From positions 1-64,000 of the forward strand of contig JANXUR010000076.1 of NCBI GenBank assembly GCA_025356095.1: a DNA stretch of 64,000 bases, written 5' to 3'. Each line of letters begins with the position of its first letter. The first letter of the stretch is position 1. Source of the DNA: Acidobacteriaceae bacterium. GTDB lineage: Bacteria; Acidobacteriota; Terriglobia; Terriglobales; Acidobacteriaceae. The notes below the pieces were generated by a model, which was not told the origin of the DNA, ran no database searches, and saw nothing but the letters and a program-made list of their open reading frames with translations. The position numbers were made by a program, and so were the translations under genes. Shown here piece by piece: positions 26,521-35,190 of this stretch.

Positions 26521-27375
26521 TTACTCTGTCCGCGCGTCCAGCACCTTAATGCTGGCGCAGTAATCCTTGTCGCCGTCGCCGGCTTCGGCGGCTTGCTCAT
26601 AGATGGCTTCCACCATCTCCAGACCCGGCAGGGTTAACTGCGCGTCCGCGGCGGCGTCTTGCGCCAGGCGCAAATCTTTCAACATCAGCCGCAGCGGAAA
26701 GTTCGGCGTGTAGTCCTGCTTCAGCACGAATGGAGCTTTGTAGTCCACCACACCGCTGCGCACCATGGACGCCTGAATCAGTTCCACTAGCCGCGCCGGG
26801 TCCACGCCCAACTTCTTGGCCATGGTGATGCCCTCGGCAAAGCCTTGGTAGATCATGGCGATTTGCAAGTTCATGGCCAGCTTGGCCGATTGGCCCATGC
26901 CGACTTCGCCCATGCGCATCACCGTCTTGCCCATCGCCTCCAGCAGCGGGCCCAGCCGGTTGATGGATTCTTCCCTGCCGCCGACGATAAACGTCAGGGT
27001 ACCGGCCTCCGCGCCGATTTTCGAGCCAGTCACAGGAGCGTCGACGTAGTCGGCTCCCCGCTCAATGGTGTGCTCGGCGAAGCGCCGCGTGGCCTTCGGC
27101 GAGATGGTGCTGGAATCCACCACAATCATGCCCGGCGCAATGTGCGACTCCAAGCCGTCTTCGCCAAACATCACCTGCTCCACGGCCACAGTGTCAGAAA
27201 CGCACATCCAAATAACTTCGGCGTTGCATGCCGCCTCGCCGGGGGTATTCGCGGTGCGTGCCCCGGCGACATGTTTCGGAGTGCGGTTCCACACCGTGAC
27301 GTCAAACCCGGCCTTCACGAGATTCGAAGCCATTGCATGGCCCATGATTCCCAAACCCAAAAATGCTACCCGCAT
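26521..27375 (-). CDS. 3-hydroxyisobutyrate/tartronate-semialdehyde-type NAD(P) dehydrogenase
   Basis: ATG 27375 gives MRVAFLGLGIMGHAMASNLV, the N-terminal Rossmann GxGxMG signature of beta-hydroxyacid dehydrogenases. The product has 284 residues. DAPVTGSKIGAEAGTLTFIVGG is the substrate-binding motif (DAPVSGG type), and the catalytic Lys lies in GMGQSAKLAMNLQIAM. The family reduces glyoxylate, succinic semialdehyde or tartronate semialdehyde, or oxidises 3-hydroxyisobutyrate. Glycerate 2-kinase ends upstream at 29054-27600 on the same strand, so a glyoxylate/tartronate-to-glycerate route followed by glycerate phosphorylation is plausible. A 224-base gap separates them. Confidence 0.88.
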   Translation of the reverse strand: MRVAFLGLGIMGHAMASNLVKAGFDVTVWNRTPKHVAGARTANTPGEAACNAEVIWMCVSDTVAVEQVMFGEDGLESHIAPGMIVVDSSTISPKATRRFAEHTIERGADYVDAPVTGSKIGAEAGTLTFIVGGREESINRLGPLLEAMGKTVMRMGEVGMGQSAKLAMNLQIAMIYQGFAEGITMAKKLGVDPARLVELIQASMVRSGVVDYKAPFVLKQDYTPNFPLRLMLKDLRLAQDAAADAQLTLPGLEMVEAIYEQAAEAGDGDKDYCASIKVLDARTE

Positions 27376-27599
27376 CGCAAATGCCTCACAGAGTTCTTGT
27401 TTTGAATAGGACTGCCACAAGTCGGATTAGAAATGAGTAGGGATAGTGCGTCAAGGCAAGACAGCACACTGGGCGCGCGCGGCAGTCATGGGCTGATAGG
27501 TTCCGCCGCGATGTAGGCTGTTTCGTGCCTTATGTTTGTCCGCGCATTTTTGCGAGACTGGCGCGGGATGGGGCGGGTAGCTGGAGCAGCGGCTGCCGG

Positions 27600-29054
27600 C
27601 TACCAAGCCAGCAGAATCCGCACGTCCCGCACATTGTTCCCGGTCGGCCCGGTGACGATGTCGTCGCCGAGTGCAGCAAAAAGCGGGTACGCGTCGAACC
27701 GTGCCAACGAATCCTCGACCCTCAGGCCGCGCGCTTGCGCGCGGCGGAGGGTCGAGCCGTCCACCACCGCGCCTGCGGCCGGGCTGTTGCCGTCAATGCC
27801 GTCGGTGCCCGCACTCAGCACGCAGATTCCTTCCCCTGCGATCTCCCCTGCGATTTCCCCTGCGATCTCCCCCGCGATTCCCCCTGCGATTTGTGGCGCG
27901 ATTTTTGCCGCAATTTTTGGCGCACAGGCCAGCGCAAATTGCTGGTTTCGTCCACCGATACCGGCATCACCGGTAACCTTCACCGTCACTTCTCCGCCAG
28001 AGATCAGGCATACGCGCACGTGTTGCCGCCGCAACTCGCGCAAGCGGCCAAGCAGATACTCCGCCGCACGCTCATAGTCCCAGTCGTCGCAGGAGTTGTC
28101 TTCTACCACGGTGAAGCCAGCCTCTCGCGCAGCGGCGGCGGCGCCTTCGCACGCGGTTTGGTTAGAGAGTACGGTATGAAAGCTGGCATGGGCGAAACAG
28201 GGATTATCCACCTTGGGCGTTTCCTCCAACTCGCGTTGCTCGAACAACTCGCGCACGGAATCAGGCCACTGCGCCAGCAGGTCATACTCAGCAGCAATGC
28301 GATACACGTCGCGCACCGTAGTGCGGTCGGGGACGGTGGGGCCGGAGGCGAGCGCATCAAGCGCGGCGCTAGGTGCCTCTGGCACGTCGGAGATCAGCAA
28401 TGAAACCTGCCTGACACCGCCTTGCGAGTTGGCCGCTTGCGCCAGCCGGCCACCTTTGATCATGGAAAGATGCTTGCGCACCGCGTTAATCTGCTCAATC
28501 GGCGCGCCGCACAGCACCAGTGCGCGATAGGTGGCACTCAGGTCGCTCATTGAGATCTGCGGGGCGAACGGCTTTTCCACTACGCTCGATCCGCCGCCGC
28601 TGATCAGAAAGAAGATGAGGCTCCGCGCCTCTGCCGCTTGTGCGAGCTGTAGCATCGCCTCTGCGGCTGCGACCGACTCCGCATTCGGCGTCGGATGCCC
28701 ACCGCGAAAATAGCGGAAGCCCGGCAGCTGCGTAATTGGTGCGTTGGGGTCGGTGTTGGGGTCGGTGTTGGGGTCAGCGATGATGCCGGTAAGGGTGCCG
28801 CTGGGCAACTCGGCCACGCGACTCTTGAAGGCTGCCGCCATCGCGTGTCCCGCCTTACCCATGGAGATCACCAGCACGCGGTCGAATGCGCGCAGGTCGA
28901 GCCGCTCGCGGGTTGGCTCGTCACCAATCCACAACAGGTCACCTTCGCGGTGCACCTGCCGCGCAAACGCGTGCTCCACATTGGCCGCAGCCAACGCACG
29001 CGCGAAGAAACCGCGCACTAAATCACGCGGACCTGCACCATCCGATGAATTCAT
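27600..29054 (-). CDS. Glycerate 2-kinase (MOFRL family)
   Basis: This enzyme phosphorylates glycerate to 2-phosphoglycerate. ATG 29054 overlaps the upstream stop as ATGA, so translation is probably coupled; 484 residues. DUF4147 N-terminal part: VLVISMGKAGHAMAAAF, HPTPNAESVAAAEAML, FLISGGGSSVVEKP and INAVRKHLSMIKGGRLA. The MOFRL domain has SGGEVTVKVTGDAGIGGRNQ and SAGTDGIDGNSPAAGAVVD. Two repeat insertions are visible: DPNTDPNTDPN after GIIA, and an I-A-G-E/G-E repeat (about residues 390-418) before ICVLSAGTDG, each coded by 12-bp tandem repeats. Both fall in loops, so activity is likely kept. Confidence 0.92.
   Translation of the reverse strand: MNSSDGAGPRDLVRGFFARALAAANVEHAFARQVHREGDLLWIGDEPTRERLDLRAFDRVLVISMGKAGHAMAAAFKSRVAELPSGTLTGIIADPNTDPNTDPNAPITQLPGFRYFRGGHPTPNAESVAAAEAMLQLAQAAEARSLIFFLISGGGSSVVEKPFAPQISMSDLSATYRALVLCGAPIEQINAVRKHLSMIKGGRLAQAANSQGGVRQVSLLISDVPEAPSAALDALASGPTVPDRTTVRDVYRIAAEYDLLAQWPDSVRELFEQRELEETPKVDNPCFAHASFHTVLSNQTACEGAAAAAREAGFTVVEDNSCDDWDYERAAEYLLGRLRELRRQHVRVCLISGGEVTVKVTGDAGIGGRNQQFALACAPKIAAKIAPQIAGGIAGEIAGEIAGEIAGEGICVLSAGTDGIDGNSPAAGAVVDGSTLRRAQARGLRVEDSLARFDAYPLFAALGDDIVTGPTGNNVRDVRILLAW
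27833..27893. repeat. 12-bp in-frame tandem repeat inside the glycerate kinase gene
   Basis: The plus-strand unit CCCCTGCGATYT recurs about five times with a 12-bp period, coding A-G-E-I on the minus strand. Confidence 0.88.
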
Positions 29055-29725
29055 CTCGCTGCTCCCAGTGCACCCGGCAGCCATTGCTCGATCGTCGCGC
29101 GCATCTTGGGTAGCTGCGATTGTGCGGCGGTTGCCCCGGCAAAAAAATGATCAGCGTTTTCCATCCACACCAGCTTTTTCGGCTCAGCCAGTTGCGCGAT
29201 CACCTGCTCCACTTCCGCGCGCGGACCAAAGGGGTCGCGGTCCCCGCTTACAAACAGTTTGGGCTTCGCGCACTCGCGCAGATATTCGTACTCGTAAACG
29301 CGCCCTTCAACATTAATCGGAATACCGAGACCAACCATCACCGGCACTCGCGGATCGTCATGGCAAGCACGAAGTCCGGTCGAACATCCAAACGAAAAGC
29401 CAGCAAACACAATCGGCTTGCCAAACTCGGCGCTTAGCCAGTCGAGCGCCGAACTCACATCGTCCACCTCAGCGCGGCCATCATGCTGGCCCTCGCTCAG
29501 TCCGGTTCCGCGAAAATTAATGCGCAGCACTGGAAGTCCCAAACTATGCAGCGCCTTCATCGCATGGAACACAACCTTGTTGTGCATGGTGCCGCCAAAC
29601 AGCGGATGCGGATGGCACACCAAGCCCACGTGTGAGGCATCGTCTCGCCCTTCGTTGAGCAAAGCCTCAAGCCGGCCTGCGGGGCCGTCGAGAAAAAGTG
29701 AGCGAATGGCAGCGTGGTCAGTCAC
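29051..29725 (-). CDS. Alpha/beta hydrolase, COG2945-like
   Basis: This small hydrolase opens with RSLFLDGPAGRLEALLNEG and contains HPHPLFGGTMHNKVV, LRINFRGTGLSEG and the nucleophile elbow GFSFGCSTG (GxSxG with Ser), then GDRDPF (Asp) and NADHFF (His), a complete catalytic triad. The start is uncertain: GTG 29725 (VTDHAAIRS) is preferred, since codons upstream of it derive from an intergenic repeat-like stretch. It overlaps the glycerate kinase start by 4 bases (ATGA). COG2945 members are poorly characterised; substrate unknown. Confidence 0.85.
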   Translation of the reverse strand: MTDHAAIRSLFLDGPAGRLEALLNEGRDDASHVGLVCHPHPLFGGTMHNKVVFHAMKALHSLGLPVLRINFRGTGLSEGQHDGRAEVDDVSSALDWLSAEFGKPIVFAGFSFGCSTGLRACHDDPRVPVMVGLGIPINVEGRVYEYEYLRECAKPKLFVSGDRDPFGPRAEVEQVIAQLAEPKKLVWMENADHFFAGATAAQSQLPKMRATIEQWLPGALGAAR

Positions 29726-29905
29726 GCATAGCAGGGTACAACAGAAGAACGGTTTCGAGTTTCCAGCTTCCAGTTTCACGTTTCCCAGTTTTCAAAAGCA
29801 AGAGTGCCCGCGGCGGCGCGGAGTCACCGAGGGATTACACGTCTGAAACAATGACGAGTGTGACTTTGTGACCTCGGTGCCTCGATGTTGGCTCTTGCTT
29901 TTCAC

Positions 29906-29991
29906 TTGAAACCTGAGACCTGAAACCTGAAACTGTTCTTATGCCTTTCAACCCCGCCGCTTTCAACCCCGCCGCTTTCAACCCCGTCGCT
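29906..29991. repeat. Short tandem repeats at the start of the M20 peptidase gene
   Basis: ACCTGAAA-like units (GAAACCTGAGACCTGAAACC at 29908-29927) lie in the leader and TTCAACCCCGCCGCT (15 bp, three copies, 29947-29991) lies at the very start of the coding region, giving FNPAAFNPAAFNPVA. Two unrelated repeats sit within 90 bases. Confidence 0.82.
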
Positions 29992-30990
29992 TTCACCCGC
30001 CAACTGGTGGACATACCTTCGATTACCGGAGACGAAGCTGCCTGCGGCGAATTTCTGCTGCGCGAGTTGGCTACTCTTGGTCTCGATACCCGTCGCATGG
30101 AAGTGGATGCGAACCCGGCGCATCCTCGATTCAACGTGCTCGCCACCTGGCCCGGCCATCCTGAGCCTGCCATCGTTTTCTCCACCCACTTCGACACGGT
30201 GCCGCCGTTCCTCGGGTCGTCCGAAGACGACGCCAATGTTTATGGTCGCGGCTCGTGCGATGCCAAGGGCATCCTCGCCGCGCAAGTGGCCGCGTGCCTG
30301 CGCTTGCATGACGAAGGCCTTGCGACGGGCCTGCTTTTTGTTGTGGACGAAGAGTCGCAAAGCGAAGGTGCCCGAGTAGCCAACAAATTGCCCATCGGCT
30401 CAAAGTTTCTTATCAACGGTGAGCCGACCGACAACCGTCTGGGCCTTGCCAGCAAGGGCACTCTGCTGGTCGAACTTGTCGCGGAAGGCCGCGCGGCGCA
30501 CTCAGCCTATCCTGAGCTGGGCGAATCCGCAATTGAAAAGCTGCTCGATGCGCTCGCCAGAGTTCGCGACATGGCGCTGCCCGTGGAGCCAGAGGCCGGC
30601 CTCACCACCGGCAACATCGGCCTCATCGAGGGCGGCCGCGCGTCGAACGTTATCCCCGACCACGCCAAAGCGACGTTGCTCTACCGGCTCGTCGGCGACG
30701 CTACCCAGCTTCGTCGCGACATTGAAACCGCTTGCGAAGGACTCGTCCGCGTAAACTTTGTGCGCGAGACACCCTATATTCGTATGAAGACCTTCCCCGG
30801 GCTGCCGACCATGGTCGCCGCCTTCACCACTGACATTCCTAAGCTGACGAACTGGGGCGAGCCGCTGCTCATCGGCCCCGGCTCGATTCACGTGGCCCAC
30901 ACCAGGAATGAATTCTTAGCCAAGGCCGAGCTGCTAGCCGCAGTGGACATCTACTGCGACCTCGCCCGGCGGCTCAGTTCCGATTCCTAA
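29941..30990 (+). CDS. M20-family metallopeptidase (acetylornithine deacetylase/succinyl-diaminopimelate desuccinylase type)
   Basis: This is a 349-residue zinc hydrolase. Metal-site motifs are intact: FSTHFDTVPP (His, Asp), GRGSCDAKGILAAQ (bridging Asp), VVDEESQSEGA (Glu-Glu catalytic pair) and NGEPTDNRLG. The dimerisation domain follows with GRAAHSAYPELGESAI. The N-terminus carries three FNPAA-type repeats that no M20 enzyme needs; translation could also begin later, but no better start is seen in the same frame. Likely role is arginine or lysine precursor deacylation or dipeptide hydrolysis. Confidence 0.88.
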   Translation: MPFNPAAFNPAAFNPVAFTRQLVDIPSITGDEAACGEFLLRELATLGLDTRRMEVDANPAHPRFNVLATWPGHPEPAIVFSTHFDTVPPFLGSSEDDANVYGRGSCDAKGILAAQVAACLRLHDEGLATGLLFVVDEESQSEGARVANKLPIGSKFLINGEPTDNRLGLASKGTLLVELVAEGRAAHSAYPELGESAIEKLLDALARVRDMALPVEPEAGLTTGNIGLIEGGRASNVIPDHAKATLLYRLVGDATQLRRDIETACEGLVRVNFVRETPYIRMKTFPGLPTMVAAFTTDIPKLTNWGEPLLIGPGSIHVAHTRNEFLAKAELLAAVDIYCDLARRLSSDS

Positions 30991-31125
30991 CTCGACACGC
31001 GAAAATTCAACACTGAGGCACAGAGAACACTGCGGCAGTGAATTGCTGCTCACTGCGTCCCCAGTGCCTCTTTGTTGGATTTTTCCAGCGAACCAGCACA
31101 AACCCGCTAAACTTGAACTCATCCT

Positions 31126-33273
31126 ATGCCTGCCGAACAAAACCACCTTGCTCACGCCGCCTCGCCGTACCTGCGCTCTGCCGCACACCAGCCTATCCAC
31201 TGGTTTGAGTGGGGAGAGGCTGCATTCGCCGCTGCCCGCGCTGCGGGCAAGCCCATCTTGCTAGATATTGGAGCGGTTTGGTGCCACTGGTGTCACGTAA
31301 TGGACCGCGAGTCCTACGACGACCCCGCCATCGCCGAAATCATCAACCAGCACTTTATCGCCATCAAGGTAGATCGTGACCAGCGGCCCGACGTGGATAG
31401 CCGCCACCAAGCCGCGGTCAGCGCGCTCACTGGGCAAGGCGGCTGGCCGCTGACTGCGTTCCTCACACCCGAGGGGAAGCCGTTTTACGGGGGCACTTAT
31501 TTTCCGCCGAATGCTCAGTACGGCCGCCCCAGCTTTCGCACCGTGCTCAACGCCATTGCAGCCACATTTGCCGAAAAGCCGAACGAAGTCGCCAAGCAAG
31601 CGGATCATGTGCTGACCACGATTCAGCGCGGCGAGAACTTCGCGGCCGGTAGCGGTGATTTTTCGCCAGCCATCGCTGAAGCTCTGATGCAAGCCATGAC
31701 CGGCTCAGCGCTCAAGAGCTTCGACCCCGGCCACGGCGGCTTTGGCCATGCGCCCAAGTTTCCGCACTCGCCTGCGCTGGATTTTGTGATGGATCGTTAC
31801 AGCCGGAGCGGCGATGCCCGCCTGCGCCAAATCTTTGCGCAGACGCTCGAAAACATGGCTAAGGGCGGCGTCTACGACCAGCTCGCGGGCGGTTTTCATC
31901 GTTACTCGGTGGACGAGCGCTGGGTGGTGCCGCACTTCGAGAAGATGGCTTATGACAACTCGGAGCTACTGAAGAACTACGTGCACGCGTATCAACTGAC
32001 CGGCGAAGCCTTCTACGCCGACGTGGCCTGCGACATCATCCGCTGGATGGATGAGTGGCTTAGCGACCGCGAGGCGGGTGGTTTCTACGGCTCGCAGGAT
32101 GCGGACTACTCACTGGAAGATGATGGCGACTACTTCACGTGGACTGTGGCTGAAGCAGGCGAGGCCTTGAGCGCACTTGAGTTCAAAGTGGCTGCGGTCT
32201 ACTTCGACATCAACGAAGTTGGCGAGATGCACCATAACTCTGCCAAGAATGTGCTGTATCAGCGGGCGAGTCTGGAGGAATGCGCCCGCCGCAGCAGCGT
32301 TTCGGCTCAGGAGGCTGCCGATCTTCTCACTTCAGCAAAGTCCAAAATGTACGCCGCACGCAAGCTGCGCCCCACGCCCTTCGTGGATAAGACCATCTAC
32401 GTCAACTGGAACGCGATGTGCATTTCTGCCTACTTGACGGCGACCCGCGTGCTCGACCTGCCCGCGCCGCAACAGTTTGCCCTAAAGTCGCTCGATCGCA
32501 TGTTGGCCAAAAGCTTTGACACCGCAGGCCGCCTGCTGCACATTGTCGCCAGCCATGGGAATTCGGTGCCCACGCCGGGATTTCTGGAGGACTACGCCAT
32601 GCTCGCCATCGCCTGCCTCGACGCCTACGAAGCGACTGCCTGTATGGACTACTTCTACGCCGCGCAGCGCTTAGCCAACGAGATGGTCACGGCTTTCTTC
32701 GACGTAACCTCCGGTGGCTTCTTTGACACGCCTCATGCGGTAGCGGGCGGCCCGGTACCTCTTGGCGTACTCACCACGCGCCGAAAGCCCTTTCAGGATT
32801 CACCCACGCCGGCGGGTAACTCCGTCGCAGCCATCACCTTGTTGCGGCTGCACGAATTGACCGGCATAGCCTCCTATCGCGAGCAGGCCGAGCAAACGCT
32901 CGAACTCTTTTCCGGCGTCGCCGAGCCATACGGCATCTTCGCCGGAACCTACGGTCTGGCGGCGATCCACTTCACCGCCCCGCACCAGCAAGTGGTAGTG
33001 GTAGGCGGTGACGCGGTTGCCTCCGCAATGGTGGCGGTGGCGATTCAGCCCTTCGCCCTTACCCGCATCGTGCTAAAAGTAACCCACGCGCAAGTCGCGT
33101 CCGGCGATTTGCCGCCCATGCTCGCGGAGACCCTCGCGGCTTTGCCCAACTTGGCCGCGGGCGCAACCGTGGCTCTGCTGTGCAGCGGCAACACCTGCCA
33201 GCCACCCATGGGTTCGGTCGAGGAATTGCGCCGCGCACTCGCCCCGGCTGGCAGCCTGCCCGGCGCGAGCTAG
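31126..33273 (+). CDS. YyaL/DUF255 thioredoxin-domain protein
   Basis: This 715-residue protein has an N-terminal thioredoxin-like domain (NHLAHAASPYLRSAAHQPIH, then DIGAVWCHWCHVMDRESYDD with the CHWC active site) and a C-terminal six-hairpin-like (alpha/alpha)6 region (FAPKFPHSP-like HAPKFPHSPALDFVMDRY, WVVPHFEKMAYDNSELL, QDADYSLEDDGDYFTWT). This architecture is the SSP411/spermatogenesis-associated protein 20 family; activity is unproven, with epimerase-like or protein-modifying roles suggested. It is monocistronic and convergent with the small peptide genes. Length is normal. Confidence 0.93.
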   Translation: MPAEQNHLAHAASPYLRSAAHQPIHWFEWGEAAFAAARAAGKPILLDIGAVWCHWCHVMDRESYDDPAIAEIINQHFIAIKVDRDQRPDVDSRHQAAVSALTGQGGWPLTAFLTPEGKPFYGGTYFPPNAQYGRPSFRTVLNAIAATFAEKPNEVAKQADHVLTTIQRGENFAAGSGDFSPAIAEALMQAMTGSALKSFDPGHGGFGHAPKFPHSPALDFVMDRYSRSGDARLRQIFAQTLENMAKGGVYDQLAGGFHRYSVDERWVVPHFEKMAYDNSELLKNYVHAYQLTGEAFYADVACDIIRWMDEWLSDREAGGFYGSQDADYSLEDDGDYFTWTVAEAGEALSALEFKVAAVYFDINEVGEMHHNSAKNVLYQRASLEECARRSSVSAQEAADLLTSAKSKMYAARKLRPTPFVDKTIYVNWNAMCISAYLTATRVLDLPAPQQFALKSLDRMLAKSFDTAGRLLHIVASHGNSVPTPGFLEDYAMLAIACLDAYEATACMDYFYAAQRLANEMVTAFFDVTSGGFFDTPHAVAGGPVPLGVLTTRRKPFQDSPTPAGNSVAAITLLRLHELTGIASYREQAEQTLELFSGVAEPYGIFAGTYGLAAIHFTAPHQQVVVVGGDAVASAMVAVAIQPFALTRIVLKVTHAQVASGDLPPMLAETLAALPNLAAGATVALLCSGNTCQPPMGSVEELRRALAPAGSLPGAS

Positions 33274-33319
33274 AAGCAGGCGGCGCTGCCAACTTCGCGC
33301 CGATGCCGCAATCCGCCTC

Positions 33320-33351
33320 GGATCTGACGCTCGGGCATCAGCGTCAGATCC
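33320..33351. terminator. 12-bp perfect hairpin between convergent genes
   Basis: GGATCTGACGCT pairs perfectly with AGCGTCAGATCC around the 8-nt loop CGGGCATC. It sits between the YyaL stop (33273) and the first small peptide stop (33428), where a two-way transcription stop would be useful. There is no T tract on either side. Confidence 0.6.
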
Positions 33352-33427
33352 TTATGGCAGTCTCTGACTGCGATGATTTCAATGGGGTCAATCTCCTAAG
33401 GGTGTTAAGGGCACCAGCGCCCCTCCC

Positions 33428-33562
33428 CTACTTGCACTTGCGTCCGGGTGGGCACGGAATGGGGCCACCATCGGATGCCATCATGGCGGAGGGAGCGGCG
33501 ACCGCTGCAAAACTGCAAATCACTACGGCCAGCAGAATCATAGAACGCACAGTGTTTTTCAT
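33428..33562 (-). CDS. Small secreted peptide, tandem copy A (44 aa)
   Basis: ATG 33562 follows AAGGAGAA by 7 bases. The product has a basic start (MKNTVRS), a hydrophobic core (MILLAVVICSFAAVAA) and the tail PSAMMASDGGPIPCPPGRKC-K. It looks like a Sec signal peptide cut after an AxA site, releasing a short, basic, Pro/Gly-rich peptide with two Cys. The Cys in the hydrophobic core is not in a lipobox. Its last 24 residues are identical to those of copies B and C although the DNA differs at 12 synonymous codons from copy B. I know no family for it. Function unknown. Confidence 0.85.
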   Translation of the reverse strand: MKNTVRSMILLAVVICSFAAVAAPSAMMASDGGPIPCPPGRKCK

Positions 33563-33678
33563 CAGAATTTCTCCTTGGAGTCTATGGGTCTCTTGCAAAT
33601 GCAACAAAGCAAAACGTTGAATGCTCTCCAGCCGGCGTAGCAGTGCCGGTCCACCCCTGAAGAGCCAGGAAAAGCTGC

Positions 33679-33813
33679 TTACTTGCACTTCCGGCCGGGA
33701 GGGCACGGAATCGGGCCGCCATCCGAGGCCATCATGGCCGAAGGGGCCGCTACCGCTGCAAAACCACAAACCACCACTGCCAGCAAAATCAACGAACGCA
33801 CGGTGCTTTTCAT
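33679..33813 (-). CDS. Small secreted peptide, tandem copy B (44 aa)
   Basis: ATG 33813 follows AAAGGAGAA by 9 bases, a strong ribosome site. The product starts MKSTVRSLILLAVVVCGFAA and ends in the same invariant tail SDGGPIPCPPGRKCK. It shares the 44-residue length and all features with copies A and C. The gap to copy A is 116 bases and to copy C 113 bases. After the stop it shares AAGCAGCT with copy C, a trace of duplication. Each copy has its own ribosome site; whether they share a promoter is not visible. Confidence 0.88.
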   Translation of the reverse strand: MKSTVRSLILLAVVVCGFAAVAAPSAMMASDGGPIPCPPGRKCK

Positions 33814-33926
33814 TGTTTTAAGTTCTCCTTTGGGATGTGACTCCATACCGCATCTACCGCACCTGCCACTACAAGCCATTTGTTCTTTGCCACTTACCTG
33901 CGAAACCGCCAGCCAGCCTGAGCTGC

Positions 33927-34061
33927 TTACTTGCACTTGCGGCCGGGAGGGCAAGGAATCGGACCACCATCCGAGGCCATCATGGCCGAAGGGGCCGCAA
34001 CGGCTGCATAACCGCACAAAACCACTGCTAAAAGCACGAGAGAACGCACGAGTTTGCTCAT
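33927..34061 (-). CDS. Small secreted peptide, tandem copy C (44 aa)
   Basis: ATG 34061 follows GGAGGA by 6 bases. The product starts MSKLVRSLVLLAVVLCGYAA and ends SDGGPIPCPPGRKCK. It is the copy nearest the upstream membrane-protein gene (stop at 34191), with which it might be co-transcribed. Only the signal region varies among the three copies (K/S, N/S/K, I/V/L changes). Alternative readings are a hydrophobic type I toxin-like peptide or a secreted signalling or antimicrobial peptide; the AxA-rich cleavage region favours export. Confidence 0.87.
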   Translation of the reverse strand: MSKLVRSLVLLAVVLCGYAAVAAPSAMMASDGGPIPCPPGRKCK

Positions 34062-34190
34062 GGAAAATCCTCCAAAGTCACTACAAATGATTTGAGATTT
34101 GGGTTTTAGCCCGTGCGCAGGATTATACGAAGGGCCCTGGCCAAAGGGGGCGAGTAATTGTGGTTTTGTTCTGAATTCCGTAATAACTAG

Positions 34191-35120
34191 TTAGCGTCGG
34201 CGGACGGGCTCCGCCTCATCTTCTGTGCGGGATAACGCCCGTTCTACCAGACTCTCAAAGCGGGGAATCAGGGTTTCGCCAGACGCATCGGCCCGAATCT
34301 CCCTCAGTTCTTGCTCCCAGCGCTTGGTTCGAAGGGCCGAACCCGCTCGCGCCCCCGCCTCGGCGGGCATCAGCATATAGGCGATCCAAGTGAGGATGGC
34401 GACGTTGTACGCTGCTACATTAATCAGACTCAGCAGTTCATAGCTGGTTGACGCTCCTCCGCGAACCTCTAACAGACTCACGATTGTCGCCGCCAACGCC
34501 ATGATGCCAAAACCGAAGGCAACGCCAAAGCTGCGACTGCGCCAGGTCAACCCCAAATGCCGGATGAACACCAGCAGAAACAAGATGATGCCACATTGCA
34601 TCACCCGCAGGCTGCGCTCCAGAATCAGGATTGAATGCGAGATCCAGAGCAAATCGGTGCTGCTAGAGGAGGCTGCAACGACCACCGCAACCAGCACCAT
34701 GAGCAGACCCACCCAGCGGAACAGGAGTGTTCCTAGATCACGCAAAGCGTCAAACACACGAAAAACATCGCGGTAGACTTCTTCAATGGCACGAAAACCA
34801 AACGCCACGCTTAGCGTGCCGCTGATGCAAGAAAGATAAAAGAAGTGATCCTCTGAAAGCTGGGGCCGGGCCGCAAATTCAATCAAGAAGAAAAAAATCT
34901 GGGCAGCGGTGTAGGTAAAGAAATTGGGCCAGCGGCTTACCAGTTTGCGGCGCACCATTTCGATGCAAAGCAAACCCTGCAAGATCGGGTGCGCAATCCA
35001 CAGGGCGTAAAACACGAGTTCCAGGGGTCCCGTCATGTCGCTATGCACCAAGGCGGCCGTGCCGTGACGGTGGCTCAGCTGCCAATCAGTCCATGCCGCT
35101 TTCCGCAGCGGGACTGTCAT
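34191..35120 (-). CDS. Seven-segment integral membrane protein of unknown function
   Basis: The protein (309 residues from ATG 35120, or 281 from ATG 35036, MTGPLELVFYALW) has about seven hydrophobic segments, such as FFTYTAAQIFFFLIEFAA, LLMVLVAVVVAASSSS and CGIILFLLVFIRHLGLTW, then a soluble basic C-terminal tail of ~70 residues. Charged residues at segment ends and FRAIEEVYRDVFRVFDALRD between segments are notable. I recognise only a resemblance to uncharacterised acidobacterial membrane proteins. It lies 129 bases upstream of the three small peptide genes on the same strand; a functional link is possible but unproven. Confidence 0.78.
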   Translation of the reverse strand: MTVPLRKAAWTDWQLSHRHGTAALVHSDMTGPLELVFYALWIAHPILQGLLCIEMVRRKLVSRWPNFFTYTAAQIFFFLIEFAARPQLSEDHFFYLSCISGTLSVAFGFRAIEEVYRDVFRVFDALRDLGTLLFRWVGLLMVLVAVVVAASSSSTDLLWISHSILILERSLRVMQCGIILFLLVFIRHLGLTWRSRSFGVAFGFGIMALAATIVSLLEVRGGASTSYELLSLINVAAYNVAILTWIAYMLMPAEAGARAGSALRTKRWEQELREIRADASGETLIPRFESLVERALSRTEDEAEPVRRR

Positions 35121-35190
35121 CTTTGCCGCGCCTTAGGCTAACACGGCAGTGGGGTGCGACCAAAACACTCTTGCAGACTCAGGCATCTGA

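Noticed and set aside
33428-34061. The small peptides as lipoproteins
   Set aside because: The Cys in the hydrophobic segment follows V-V-I/V/L, without the small residue at -1 that a lipobox needs.
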